Below are positions 1 through 11,081 of a stretch of 64,000 nt of DNA, piece by piece. The translations under genes and the position numbers were made by a program. The notes beneath the pieces are model-generated. The model worked only from the letters and a program-made list of their open reading frames with translations. It was not told the origin of the DNA and did not search any database. This DNA comes from Juglans regia (Eukaryota > Streptophyta > Magnoliopsida > Fagales > Juglandaceae): positions 34,792,838-34,856,837 of the forward strand of contig NC_049901.1 of NCBI RefSeq assembly GCF_001411555.2, in the 5' to 3' direction. Each line of letters starts with the position of its first letter. Position 1 is the first letter of the stretch.

Positions 1-2891
1 AACCTTTATCTATTGACCAATGTCTGCAAGCAATGGACACCAAATTAGACATGGATATGAAGGCTTGGCTTTTAAATCCTTTCACTAGGGAAGAAATCAC
101 TGCAGCTGTTTTTAAAATGAATCCCTTGGGGTCGCCAGGCCCTGATGGTTTTCCTGCCCAATTCTATCAAAAAAGCTGGGAGGTAGTGGGGGGTCAAGTT
201 TGTAACTTTGCTCTTGATTTCCTCAATCATGGTGGCTCTCTCAGTGAGGTTAATGACACGTTTATTACTCTTATACCCAAAGTTCAAAGCCCCAAAAGAG
301 TAGTGGATTACAGACCCATAAGTCTATGTAATGTATTATACAAGGTTGTGTAAAAAACTATGGCAAATAGACTGAAACACATACTGCCTCAAATCATTAC
401 CCCCAATCAGAGTGCCTTTGTGCCTGGAAGGCTCATATCTGATAACACCTTGGTAGCCTATGAGGTCCTCCACTCTATGAACTCTAGAATGAAAGGGAAG
501 AAAGGATTCATGGCTCTAAAATTGGACATGAGTAAAGCCTATGACAGGGTAGAGTAGAAATTTATTGAAGCCATCATGATCAAAATGGACTTCCCTGGAC
601 ATTGGATCCATATTACAAAAGCTTGCCTCACTTCTGTTTCTTATTCAATACTTGTTAATGGAGAACCTTAGAAAAAGTTTGTACCTTCGAGAGGCCTAAG
701 ACAAGGAGACCCCTTGTCACCCTACTTATTTATTCTATGTGCTGAAGCCCTCTCTTCTCTCCTCAAACATGCTGAGGCATGTGGCAGTTTAACTCCTGTG
801 GCTATTGGCAGAGGTCCAGTTAAAGTAAACCACCTCTTCTTTGCTGATGATAGCCTCTTGTTCTGCCAAGCCAAGTATGAGGAAATTAAGTGTGTCCTTA
901 ATATCCTTGAGCTATATGAGAAAGGATCAGGACAGGTTTTAAACAAGGACAAGTCTGCAATTTATTTTAGCAAGAACACTGCACTAATGACCCAATAGCA
1001 GATCATGCATCTAGCAGGTGTCCAATCCACATCCAATTTTGTGGAATACCTGGGTTTACCTACCTTGGTGGGTAGGAAGAAGATAGCTTCTTTCCACTCT
1101 TTAATTGATAGAACTTGGTCTCAGGTTACTAATTGGAGGACCAAATTTCTCTCTGCAGAAGAAAAGGAAATTTTGCTCAAAGCTGTGCTTCAAGCCATTC
1201 CCACCTATGCAATGGGGATGTTCATTTTACCGGCATCTATAACAAGGAAATTGAACTAGATTCTAAGGAGGTTTTGGTGGGGATTCAATGAAGATTCTTC
1301 AAAAATTCAGTGGGTCAATTGGGAGAAACATAGTGGCAGGAAGGATACGGGAGGGCTTGGATTTCGAGATCTAAGATGTTTTAATATTGCCTTACTCTCC
1401 AAACAGGGATGGAGGATCCTCCAAAATCCTACATCCCTAGTGGCACAAATTCTAAAGCAAAAGTACTTCAACCAAGGAAATTTGCTTGATGCAAAACTGG
1501 GAATTGGGCCTTCTTTTGCATGTAGAGGAATATATGCTGGATTAACTCTGTTAAAAAAAGGCCTCATTTGGAGGGTAGGAAATGGACAGAAGATTAACAT
1601 CTGGCAAGACAGATGGATACCCTCTTTACCTGCACAAAAAATTTTGACTCCTCGAGATGCTGACTACTGGTGTGAAAAAGGTCAGTGATATCATTGATCC
1701 TCAACTGAAGATATGGCAGGAGTCTCTCCTATCTGAACTATTTACTCACCAGGAAATAGAGGGCATAAAAGCAATACCCATCAGCTTAGGAGGAAGAGAA
1801 GACAAACTTACTTGGCAACTTACTCCTAATGGCAGCTACACAGTTAAAAGTGGATACTATCTTGGCAAAGAATTGGAAAGAGAGCAAATAGGAGAGTCTT
1901 CAGGCAGAGCAATGGACTGCCAAGTGTGGAGGTCCATTTGGAAGCTTAAGGTAGCTCCTGCCACCAAAATGTTTATTTGGAGGGCATGCAGTGAAGTCTT
2001 GCCCACTATGGCTAACCTGAAAAGAAGAAAGGTGGTAAAGGATAGCATCTGTTGAATATGCAAGAGAGAACATGAGACTTCTGGGCATGCCTTATGAGGA
2101 TGTAGTGGTGCTCAAGATGTTTGGTGTCAAGGTCCAATGAAAGTGCAAAAATTTTCTTCTCATAGTGATTTGTTTTTTAATATCTGGGCAGAATTGATTG
2201 GCAAGCTTGAATCAAAGGAGTTAAATGAGGTAGCTGTTACAATGAGGGTGATATGGGCGAGAAGAAATGATGTCTTTTACATGGAAAAGCCTTTAAACAC
2301 CCTCGGGAAATCATTGCACAGGCCAGGACATAATTGTCTCTTCATAATGAGGCTCTATAGAAGGATGTTGGTGCTAACTTTGAGAATATGGCAAGGGTTC
2401 ACAGATGGACTAAGCCTGCAGTAGGAAGTCTAAAAGTGAATTGGGATGCAGCTGTGCAAATGAGGATGGGAAGGATTGGCATTGGGGTAATTATCAGAGA
2501 TCACCAAGGTCTTGTGATAGGTGCCCTTCGTGCTAACAGACCCTTGAGGGGCTGTGTTTTTGATGCTGAAGCATATGGGCTACTTTTGGCTTGTGTTTTT
2601 TGTAAGGAAATTGGAATAAGGCACTTCTGTTTGGAGGGGGACTCAAAGCAGGTAGTGGACCAAATGAACCAAGACAGTCCTAACTGGAGCTTAGGTGGTT
2701 GTCTCATATCAGATGCCAAAGAGGTCCTAACCTCAGCTGCTGTTTGGTCAATCTCACATGTATACCGGGAGGCTAACATGGCAGCTCACAGGCTTGCTCA
2801 AGCGGCTTTAGATTGTACTGAAGACATGTATGATATCGAGATATGCCCCTCTTGTATTCTTCATGTGGTTTCTAAGGAAATGAGTCAATGA
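1..2891 (+). pseudogene. LINE-P ORF2 remnant, copy 1 (RT, zf-RVT, RNase H)
   Basis: This is the C-terminal two thirds of an L1-clade plant LINE ORF2, which nicks target DNA and reverse-transcribes its own RNA. The reverse transcriptase spans about 33-1260, with the fingers motif 'SPGPDGFPAQFYQ', the 'RPISLCNVLYK' block, 'RQGDPLSPYLF' and the catalytic 'FFADDSLLF' near 838-865. A zinc-binding RVT region follows (1440-2150), then an RNase H domain (2388-2891) with first Asp in 'NWDAA', Glu in 'DAEAYGLL' and Asp in 'EGDSKQ'. The frame is broken by TAA at 351, TAG at 555, 669, 996 and 1257, and TGA at 2053 and 2095, plus frameshifts. Unlike the other copies it keeps the 577 bases at 1412-1988. 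It cannot encode a working enzyme. Confidence 0.93.
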
Positions 2892-3904
2892 TCCTGTTTT
2901 TTTCCTTTGTAATACTGGTTTGCTTGTCTGCATTTGAAGTTGATTAATGAGATTGCGATGTTCCACCTAGTGCCAATAATGGACTGCAAGTAAGGAATTT
3001 TTCTGTCAAACTTGCATATCTGCGGCAGCCCAATTGTTGCCGTAAATACATTGACCATAATTCCTTTTTGCATCAAATGTAAACAACGCCGAAAATAATT
3101 TAGCCGCAAAAGGTAGTTTTTTTCTTGTATTGTGACCTCTTTTTGACTTATTTCTTCTATAATACAACAATCCAACTCATCGTCTTATAGTTCGAACTAA
3201 CTCTTCGGAAGTTGTTGAGCCCACAATTCCATTATAAAAAACACATCTCTCTTGTCTAGAAAACTCTCATAGTATTAATTACGTATACAATTTTTTTTTA
3301 TTTTAATTTTATGACTCGTCTCGTACGAAATAAAAAAAGCCCCACTTCCACTCTTCGTGAAAGAGGAATTTGAGGTGAAATTCTAGAAAAGCTCGAGATG
3401 CTAACAGGATTTTTTTTTTCTTTTTTTCCACAAAACTTCTCTATATGATATGGAAAAGAGGCACCACCAAAAACATATGATAATTCTGTGAGAACCGCAA
3501 TTGAATGAATAGACAATTTAATGAAAAGTGAACATTATTGACAAGCTAAACGGCAATGAGCTTGAGCAATAAAAATGACAAGGCAGCCACCCAACGGTAA
3601 TCTTAAAATTAAACTGCTTGGGTCATGAATGTAACGTAGAGGCATTTTATTTTCAAAATAAAGAAATCTAGACGTTTATCCTTACGGGTTAAACAAGTGG
3701 ATATAATTAATTGAATGTATAAAAAAAGATGAAACAACACAAAGAGTAATCAATTATCAACACAATAACCCATTGAAACTCCAAATTTTAATGACTAAAT
3801 GTATTAAAGAATAGTTATTTTATTTTACTCTTTGATTTGTACCATTATACACGTGTCCATTTACTGTATATATAAAAGGCAAGATATTGTAATTAACCTT
3901 TTGA
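2892..3904. other. LINE 3' tail remnant and unrecognised spacer, copy 1
   Basis: The first 60 bases are the LINE-P 3' UTR; the terminal A-run seen in copies 2 and 3 is missing here through a small deletion. The remainder is AT-rich, shared by all three copies, and contains no gene I recognise. A stretch near 3020-3130 has GCCG-containing motifs and ends in 'tttttttcttgtattg', which resembles a worn CACTA or MITE terminus, but I cannot show a partner end. Poly-T tracts lie at about 3290 and 3413-3427. Confidence 0.6.
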
Positions 3905-4007
3905 TGTGAAATCGAATCAGTGACAATTATCCTACATGGTCCCGTTCGATTCTTATGACTTTGCGTGCCAAGAATAAATTAGGGTTTGTCACTGATTCGA
4001 TTTCACA
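3905..4007. repeat. 22-bp perfect inverted repeat at the Copia 5' boundary
   Basis: Bases 3905-3926 are the exact reverse complement of 3986-4007, with a 59-bp loop between them. The right arm lies inside the Copia gag coding sequence, and the left arm sits exactly where recognisable gag coding begins. The equivalent arms are present in copies 2 and 3, in copy 3 with one substitution in each arm. Confidence 0.9.
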
Positions 4008-7000
4008 ACCTCCACCTACTAATCCGATGTTTGGAGCTTGGGAGCGATGCAACAATACCTTGCTATCATGGATTTTGAATTCGATTTCAAAGGAGATTGC
4101 AACTAGCGTCATTTACACCTCGTCTGCCTCTGAGGTTTGGTTAGATCTTCAGGAACGTTTTGATCAAGGTAATGGCCCTCGCATCTATCAATTGGAGAAA
4201 GAATTTTCATCTCTCACTCAAGGTCAGATTTTTGTAAGTTCTTATTATACTGTTATGATAGGAACCCTCAGATTTTGTTAATTTTTCTAACGTTCGTGGT
4301 CAAATTCTGGTAATGGAACCCTTGCCATCCATTAACAAGGTCTTTTCTCTTGTTTTACAAGAAGAAATGCAACAGTTATCTGTTTTGACTCCTATGTTTG
4401 AGCCTGCTCCTATGCTTACCCAAGCTAATGTTTCTGTGATTGCTTCTGGTAAACCTAATATTCGCAAAGAAAAGACCTATTTGCTCTTACTGTGGTGTTG
4501 CTGGCCACACTGTTGATAAGTGTTATAAGTTGCACGGGTATCCCCTGGCTTTCACTCCAAGTTTAGAAATCCCCGATTGCAAATCAGGTTACTCAGGAGT
4601 CTCAAGATCATGGATCTTTCTCCTCTACAGTGGCTATTCCTCAATTGCCTATCTCTCCGAAGCAGTGTCAACAGTTTTATTGGCATTCCTTATTGCTCAA
4701 AATTCGTTGCTCACTCAAACTCCCAACCTATCCAGCTTAAAGGCTGCAAATGTAGTCTCCGATGCTTCCACATCTTCATCTCTGTAAGGCATATCTCACT
4801 CTGTTTTTTCTTTCAATCAAACTCGTGGCACTTCAATTCATTCTAGCACTTGGATCATTGATATTGGTGCAACTGACCATATCATTTCTTCCATTTCCTT
4901 TTATACTTCTATCACCTCCACAGTCGATATTGCGTCACATTACCTAATGGTTCTAATGTCAATGTGACTCATGTTGGTACTGTAAAGCTCTCAGAATCTT
5001 TGATTCTTACAGATGTTTTATGTGCACCCTCTTTGAGCTCCAATTTATTGTCTATTAGTAAACTCACACCTTCATCCTCTTGTTTCTTTCCTTTTCTTTC
5101 CAATTGTTGTTTCATTCAGGACCTCATCCATTGGAGGATGATTGGCTTGGGTAGCAAAAGAGGCATCTGTATGTTCTGCAGCAATCATATCATTCTTTTA
5201 TACCTGTTGTTTCTAATGTTTCCAGTCATTTGTTGCCATTAATAAAGACTCTTGTTGATCTTTGGCATGTTAGATTTGGTCATCCTTCTTTTTCTAAGTT
5301 GGATGTTTTACACAAATCTGTATTTGAAATCCCTTCTTACTGTAATAAAATGTTTCATTGTCCTGTATGTCCTGTTGCAAAACAGAAGCGTTTACCTTTT
5401 CCTCATAGTACACATACTGCTACATCTATTTTTGCCTTAATTTATTGTGACATTTGGGGTCCATTTTCCACTTCTAGATTTCATGGTTTCAATTATTTCC
5501 TATCCATTGTCAATGATTACTCTCGAGCTACTTGTGTATATTTGATGAAACAAAAATCAGATACTCGATTGCTATTACAGTCCTTTTTTACTTTTGTTGA
5601 AACTCAGTTCAACAAAAAAAATTCAGATCATTCAAATAGACAATGGTAAAGAGTTTGATATGTCCATCTTTTTCACTCTCAAAGGTGTAATCCATCATCG
5701 TAGTTGTGTTGCCACCCCCAAAAAAAATTCCGTTGTTGAAAAAAAAATCAACATCTTCTCAATGTTGCTCGATCATTGAGATTTCAGGCTAATCTTCCTC
5801 TTTCTTTTTAGGGTGAGTGTGTTTTACATGCTGCTCATCACATCAATAGACTTCCAACACCTGTTTTGTGTAACAAATCTCCTTATGAAATGTTATACAA
5901 TAAAATTCCTTGTTATTCTCATCTTAAAGTGTTTGGATGTTTATGCTATGCATCTACTCTTTCTCATCTTAGATCTAAATTTGATGCTCGAGCTACACCT
6001 TGTCTCTTCATTGGATATCCTTATCGTGTCAAGGGCTACAAGTTGTATGATCTAATCCATAAATCTATTTTTGTTTCCAGAGATGTTACAATCCAGGAAG
6101 CCATTTTCCCTTATCATGACTTTCACAATCAAATCTCTGCCCAGCCCATTCTTCTAATCATCATGTATTACCTTGTCCTCTTGTTGACATCCCCACTCCT
6201 AACACTCTTTCCAGTCCTAATAATCCTTCTTCATCTGTTCCTACCCTGCCTAGATGCACTTCCAGAACACATCGACCACCTAGCTACTTGCAGAATTATT
6301 ACTATCATAATGTCTCAGATTCTACCTCAGCTTGTGATTCTCCTTTGTCTGCAGGTCCAGGTAAACTTATCCTATTTCTAATTCCCTTTCATATTCAAAT
6401 CTTTCTTCTACATACAAACATTATCTTCTTACTTTTTCAAACAACTCAGAACCCACCTCTTTTACTCAAGCAATGAAATTTTCTCATTGGAGAGAGGCCA
6501 TGGCAACTGAAATATCTACTCTAGAGGAGAATAATACTTGGTGTATTACTCCTTTGCCTCCTGGTAAGCATCCTATAGGCTGTAAATGGGACTATAAGAT
6601 TAAATATAAGTCTAATGGCTCTCTTGAGCAATATGAGGTGAGACTAGATGCAAAAGGTCATACACAGAGGGAAGGTTTGGATTATCTTGAAACCTTTTTC
6701 CTTGTAGCCAAAATGGTCATTGTTCGCTGTCTCCTTGCCCTTGCTGCCATTCATGGCTGGTCTCTTGTTCAATTGGACGTTAATAATGCATTTTTGCATG
6801 GTTCCTTAGATGAAGAGGTTTATATGAAATTACCTCCTGGATTTACTTGTAAGGGGGAGAATCTTGTTTGCAAACTGTACAAGTCTCTTTATGGCTTCAA
6901 ACAAGCCTCCTGGCAGTGGTTTTCAAAATTTCTACCACCTTACATGCTCATGGGTTTTCTCAGTCCAAAATGATTACTCTTTGTTTTCAAGAACTAAAGG

Positions 7001-7602
7001 TTTTTCATTCATTACCCTTCTAGTATATGTGGATGATATAGTCATTACCAGTAATGATGATGTTGGTGTTTCGGCTTCAAAATAATTTTCTGCATTCTCA
7101 GTTCAAGCTTAAGGACTTGGGTCCTCTCAAGTATTTCTTAGGACTTGAGATCGCACATTCCACCAAAGGTATTATTGTTTGCCAGCGCAAATATGCATTG
7201 TATATTCTTAATGACACTGGTTTTCTTGGGGCCAAACCAGTCTCTTTTCCAATGGAACAAAATCTGCATCTTAGTAAAACTGATGGTGAATTACTTCATG
7301 ATCCAAGTGTATTTCGTCGACTCATTGGGGGACACTTGTACCTGAGTCTTACTAGACCTGATCTCACATATTCAGTCCACACTTTGAGTCAGTTTCTTGA
7401 TAAGCCACGTGACTCTCATTTACAGGCAGCTCATCGTATTTTAAGATACATCAAGGCTCCTCCTAGTTTAGGCCTACTTTTTTCATCAAAGTCAGCCATT
7501 CATCTCAAGATTTTTACAGACTGAGATTGGGCTGCCTGTCCTGATTAATGTCGTTCTATTACGGGCTTCTATGTGTTTCTTGATGATTCATTTTTAGCTT
7601 GT
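3919..7602 (+). pseudogene. Copia gag-pol body without LTRs, copy 1
   Basis: The domains appear in Ty1/Copia order. A gag (UBN2-like) region with 'SEVWLDLQERFDQGN' lies at 3919-4280, and a CCHC knuckle 'CSYCGVAGHTVDKCYKLHG' near 4480-4535. Protease remains ('IIDIGATDH') lie near 4853-4880, where the catalytic D-S/T-G reads D-I-G. A GAG-pre-integrase domain ('DLWHVRFGHPS') follows at 5254, then integrase at 5440-6110 ('YCDIWGP', 'IDNGKEF'). Reverse transcriptase lies at 6473-7090 ('LDVNNAFLHGSL', 'YVDDIVI') and a partial RNase H ends at about 7602 within 'GFYVFLDDSF'. Frames change repeatedly. No LTR, primer-binding site or terminal RNase H is present, so this is a truncated dead body. Confidence 0.92.
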
Positions 7603-8302
7603 GTAGATGCAAGACATTCCTCAAGTCTTTGTCACCTATTCGCCAAAGTAAGAGATTGTAGCTGTAAGAGTTTGGCTATGATTATGTGACTAAGTTGATA
7701 AGTTTGTTTGAGATTAGGCGACTAAAATGATAGAGTTTATCCTATCATAATTAGAAGGTGTACAATAAATTTACTACTGTGGAGAATGAAAAAAATAATC
7801 TCTCTGAGGCATTAAAATTTCTGGTGTTGAAGTATCAATATTAAAAGATTAAAAGGCTACACTTGAAAAAAAATTGGAAAAGTCTCAGGAGTGCAAGCAA
7901 AAATAGCAACACAAAAATTAGAAGAGATGTTGGGTTTTCAAAGACCTAGTTGTGATCGCACAGGTTTAGGTATACAACTTCCCAAGGTATGGAGCTTAAA
8001 AGCTCATCATCCGCTACCACTTCATCAAAATGTATCATTTTTATTAAAAGAAGTCGAGATGAGGAAGCTCCAAACAAAGCTGTGTCTAAAACTCATGTTC
8101 CAAGAGCCTCACACGATAGATCAATGACAAAAAAGCCCAACAAAGTAAGTCCAAAGGTAAGTTTATTCCTACTTATCATCATTGTGGTATTCTTGGCCAT
8201 ATAAAGTCATTTTACTTTAACTTGAATAAAGTGAAGAAAAATGGAGGTGAAAGAAAGTTAAAAAAGAAGGGAAAGACTTTAGAAAATATGTTGATGAGAT
8301 AA
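7603..8302 (+). pseudogene. SIRE-like Copia gag C-terminus, copy 1
   Basis: After a PPT/LTR-like stretch ('gccaaagtaagaga' then 'ttgtagctgtaagag', 7637-7735), broken coding sequence resembles the C-terminal half of SIRE/Maximus-type Copia gag. There is a Lys/Glu-rich coiled-coil segment (about 7765-7925), the 'LEEMLGFQRPSCDR' block (7918-7959), a Ser-rich linker, and a CCHC-like knuckle near 8160-8215 ('YHHCGILGHIKSFYFN', where two Cys appear replaced). The last frame closes at 8300-8302. Frameshifts break it, and no protease, integrase or RT of this element follows. Confidence 0.65.
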
Positions 8303-9159
8303 GTCAATAAATCACCTTCATAATTCTAAAGCTTGGTGAACTAGTAGAATTTTGCCTTCACAATAAAGAAAAAATCATACAAAGTGGTGTTAATGAAAAT
8401 AGTATGCCAAAGAAGATGTCTTGTCACATTAATTGATAGGATCACTTGCATGTTCTTGCATTCCTTGCATTTCATTTTATTAGTCTAGGACATGCATTTT
8501 ATTGTTCTGTTTTTAATTTATGTTTCTGCTTTTAGTTTTTAAATAAGAAAAATAATAGAAAAAATTTTCTGGTTTCTTTCTATTTTTTTTTTTTGGGAAG
8601 TGCATTCTTGATATGTCAAAATTTTGAACACATGTGTTCTCACAAAATAAATTTTTGAACTTATACATCTCTCTACTTTGTGTAGTTCACTTTATGCATA
8701 CTAACCCTTTGGGTCATCTTGACAAAGTTCATTTACAAAGCATTGTGAGAAACTTATGTGTATGCACCTTATAATTAAGTTCCATATTTATTATTGAGAT
8801 GCTCACCATAGAGAGAGTCTATGCCTTGAAATGACTAATACTAGTTGAACCTAGTACAATAATAAATAGATCTTCCCTTGCCAAACATAAACAGTTTATC
8901 CACATAGAAAAAATCGGTGTTGTTTCATTGCGAAAAAAGACAAACACTATACGCGGATGTATCCCTTAAGTCCTTATAGAAAGAATCGGGGCTCAAATCA
9001 TTGTGGAAAAAGATGAGCAACAAAAATGGACATGAAATGGGTTGTGCAAACTAGTGTTTGGAGAAGATACTCATATATCTAGGCCTTAGCATAAAGTTTG
9101 ACTTTTGAGGTAAATGACAAACTTTTGGAAGCATCTGTAAGAAGAACAAAATTGCTACA
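8303..9159. other. Non-coding interior of the SIRE-like element, copy 1
   Basis: AT-rich sequence conserved in all three blocks. I see no intact gene. A fragment near 8693-8760 translates to 'THTNPLGHLDK'-like text, but I cannot assign it to a domain. Repeated phrases such as 'gaaaaaatcggtg' and 'aagaatcggggctcaaatcattgtgg' suggest degenerate internal duplication. Confidence 0.5.
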
Positions 9160-9678
9160 TACAGTCGCCCTATGCAAGTGGCGTGCAAACGGCTTTAAAA
9201 AATAATAATAATAAATATTAAAAAAAATAAGACCAAAATAAAAATAGAAAAGAAATGCAGAGAGAGGTCGTCTTCTTCGTTGGTGGCTGTTTTCGTTTCC
9301 TTGTCATTCCAAGTGGTTGATATCCCTAAGAAGATCAAGATCAAGGCTGAAACTAGAATACAGAGGAATTGGTTGGCATGTCTGCCCTTTGTAGCCGCCA
9401 ACAAGAATACATCACCCATGTTGAGAAAGAGAGGAAGAAAGGAAGATGGCAACGCAATGAGAGATGTGGGCTAGTTTGGTAATGGAAAGAGAGAGAAAAT
9501 GAGAAACGGAGAGAGATAAGGACGGCACAATGGAGAAGAAGAAGAAGAGACAAATGGAAATGCAGAGAGGGAGATGGAAACTAAGGGAGGGAGAGTTCGT
9601 GTTGGGGATAAAACAGTGCATTTCAATTTTTTTGTCATGTCAGCGACGCTTACCCGGCGCTTATCCCAGGCGACTGTA
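9160..9678. mobile_element. 519-bp element with TACAGTCGCC terminal inverted repeats
   Basis: The left end reads 'TACAGTCGCC' at 9160 and the right end 'GGCGACTGTA' at 9669-9678, an exact 10-bp inverted pair. The same ends are found in copy 3 (62615 and 63125-63134); copy 2 keeps only the left end (37335). The interior is purine-rich on the plus strand (GAGA and AAGAAG tracts) and has no transposase. No convincing target-site duplication is visible, so the superfamily is unassigned. It could be a MITE or a deletion derivative of a Mutator- or hAT-type element. Confidence 0.6.
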
Positions 9679-10269
9679 TCTAGACTTTTTGTAAAAAGAA
9701 AATACTCATGAATAATATTATCAAAAATATATTGAAAATAAAAAGAAATAAAGAGTTACTTTTCTATATAAGTTTATTCACTCACATACTCACACGAACT
9801 TTGACATTGATGATCTTATGAGATATGAACATTTATGGTGATTGTTGCAAATAAGAGGGTGTACTCTATTGAATGTTTTTTTGTGAGTGACACTATGTTT
9901 TGAACTAAGATGCATCTAGGCATGTTACTTGCTCCATTGCTTATATATATATAAAAATAAATTTTTATTATCATTTATTTATTTTGGTTTATATAAAATA
10001 AATATGAAAATATAAAATACATTGATGTATAAGTCAGTGTTGGGATTATTCATGTCGGTTTTAAACTAATGCTCACTAAGTGTTTATTTTTATGTCTCAA
10101 CCAAACTTCTTCACTCATTTTGTCATGATTTTACGTGCATTCATGCTCATACATCAAGTGCATTTAATCTATGAAAAGTTGAAACACATGAGAGTTGTTC
10201 ATCATATCTTTCTTAGTGTCTTCATCTTGGCTCACATAAGTAGTATTTATTATCTTATGAGTCTTGTCC
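9679..10269. other. Non-coding tail of block copy 1
   Basis: AT-rich, conserved among the three copies ('ttactttctatataag', 'gagggtgtactctattgaatg'), with short accidental frames only. No gene is recognised. It ends at the copy-1 breakpoint at about 10269. Confidence 0.55.
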
Positions 10270-10325
10270 GATTGCCGTTTAGCTTAAGTACAATATGTCT
10301 TGTCCATTTTTTATTTATTTATTAT

Positions 10326-10398
10326 TAGTTTCTAAATTTAAGTGACGACTACATATCATCAAGCGTGACGATGATATATGTCCCAATGACAGAAACTA
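10326..10398. repeat. Small MITE-like hairpin
   Basis: A 73-bp imperfect palindrome bounded by 'TAGTTTCT' (10326-10333) and 'AGAAACTA' (10391-10398), with an inner stem 'acatatcatc' / 'gatgatatatgt' around a central 'aagcgtgac'. This looks like a short foldback element or solo hairpin. No target duplication was established. Confidence 0.5.
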
Positions 10399-10879
10399 AA
10401 AGCTAGCTAGCAGATGGTCCAAAGGGTTCAGAATGGGCCAAAGAGCTGCAGCATGCATTATTATATTGATAGTTTGATTTCAATGACACTGGTAGCTAGC
10501 TTTAAAGAAGTGGATGCTGATTACCTGATCTCTCATCACACGCTGATCTTCCGACACGTTTCTTATTTATTTGAAGGAAAGATATGCCGGATCTGGGGGA
10601 CAGGGTCCTTGCCTTCCGTGTGTTCTACAACAAACTTTCAATCATCTGCAGTGAGAATGTTAGTTGGAGATAAGACCCAATAATTAAAAGGATGGCTGGT
10701 GAGTAGTACTATCAGCATCAGCATGCAATTTCTTTATTTATTTACTTATTTAATCTGCACCCAAAAAAGTCTGTCCCTCAGTGAGCATGTTTCCAAAAGC
10801 TAGCACTCCAATCATTGTTCATTTTTTTTTTGTTGGTCCTGTTTTGGAATGGGATCATGTGGCGCTTAATTAAATGTTT

Positions 10880-11003
10880 CGACGTTTGAATATGAAGTAG
10901 GACCATGTGACCACGAGACACGTAAATTATAAGTGAGAAATATTATGTAACGCAAGTTGGTTTTGAATAAGACAAAGGGACCACATGACCACGATCGAGA
11001 CAC
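10880..11003 (+). promoter_or_regulatory. Duplicated segment in the MYB promoter with E-box-like cores
   Basis: Two related copies follow each other about 78 bp apart: 'gaccatgtgaccacgagaca' at 10901-10920 and 'gaccacatgaccacgatcga' at 10979-10998, both continuing to 'gacac'. Each is preceded by a related 'gttt(t)gaat...' stretch. They carry CATGTG and CACATG (CANNTG) hexamers, and the first runs into 'acacgtaa'. CANNTG and ACGT cores are known bHLH and bZIP targets; their use here is inferred only from position, 180-280 bp before the start codon. Confidence 0.5.
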
Positions 11004-11081
11004 ATGCAGTATTTTTTTTTTTATATAATATTTTAATCACAAAAGCATAAAAGCTAGTTAATTATACGGCGAAAAACCTGC

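Larger units (their letters stand above)
1..10269 (+). repeat. Composite transposon block, copy 1
   Basis: This is the first of three direct copies of a LINE-P / spacer / Copia / SIRE-like block. Base 1 corresponds to about 22742 in copy 2 and 51463 in copy 3, so the 5' part of the LINE lies outside the window. Homology to the other copies stops abruptly at about 10269, just after 'gtcttgtccgatt'. Copies 2 and 3 continue there with shared sequence, while copy 1 passes into unique DNA leading to the MYB gene. The boundary was placed by reading the three copies against one another and may be off by a few bases. Confidence 0.85.
10270..11081. other. Upstream region of the MYB gene
   Basis: Unique (non-block) sequence between the copy-1 breakpoint and the MYB TATA box. 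It contains the 73-bp hairpin and a pair of related promoter segments. The open frame at 10414-10683 has no recognised domain and I treat it as accidental. Confidence 0.55.

Noticed and set aside
3919..7602. An active retrotransposon or an endogenous pararetrovirus
   Set aside because: Gene order and motifs are Ty1/Copia, no movement protein or coat-type virus domain is visible, LTRs are absent and every copy is frameshifted.
9195..9621. Hydrophobic and Ser/Leu-rich minus-strand frames repeated in the block copies
   Set aside because: They are the antisense of purine-rich tracts in the inverted-repeat element; codon pattern and composition explain them without a gene.
10414..10683. 89-codon frame upstream of the MYB gene
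   Set aside because: No domain, no splice context and no conserved neighbour; treated as chance in the promoter region.
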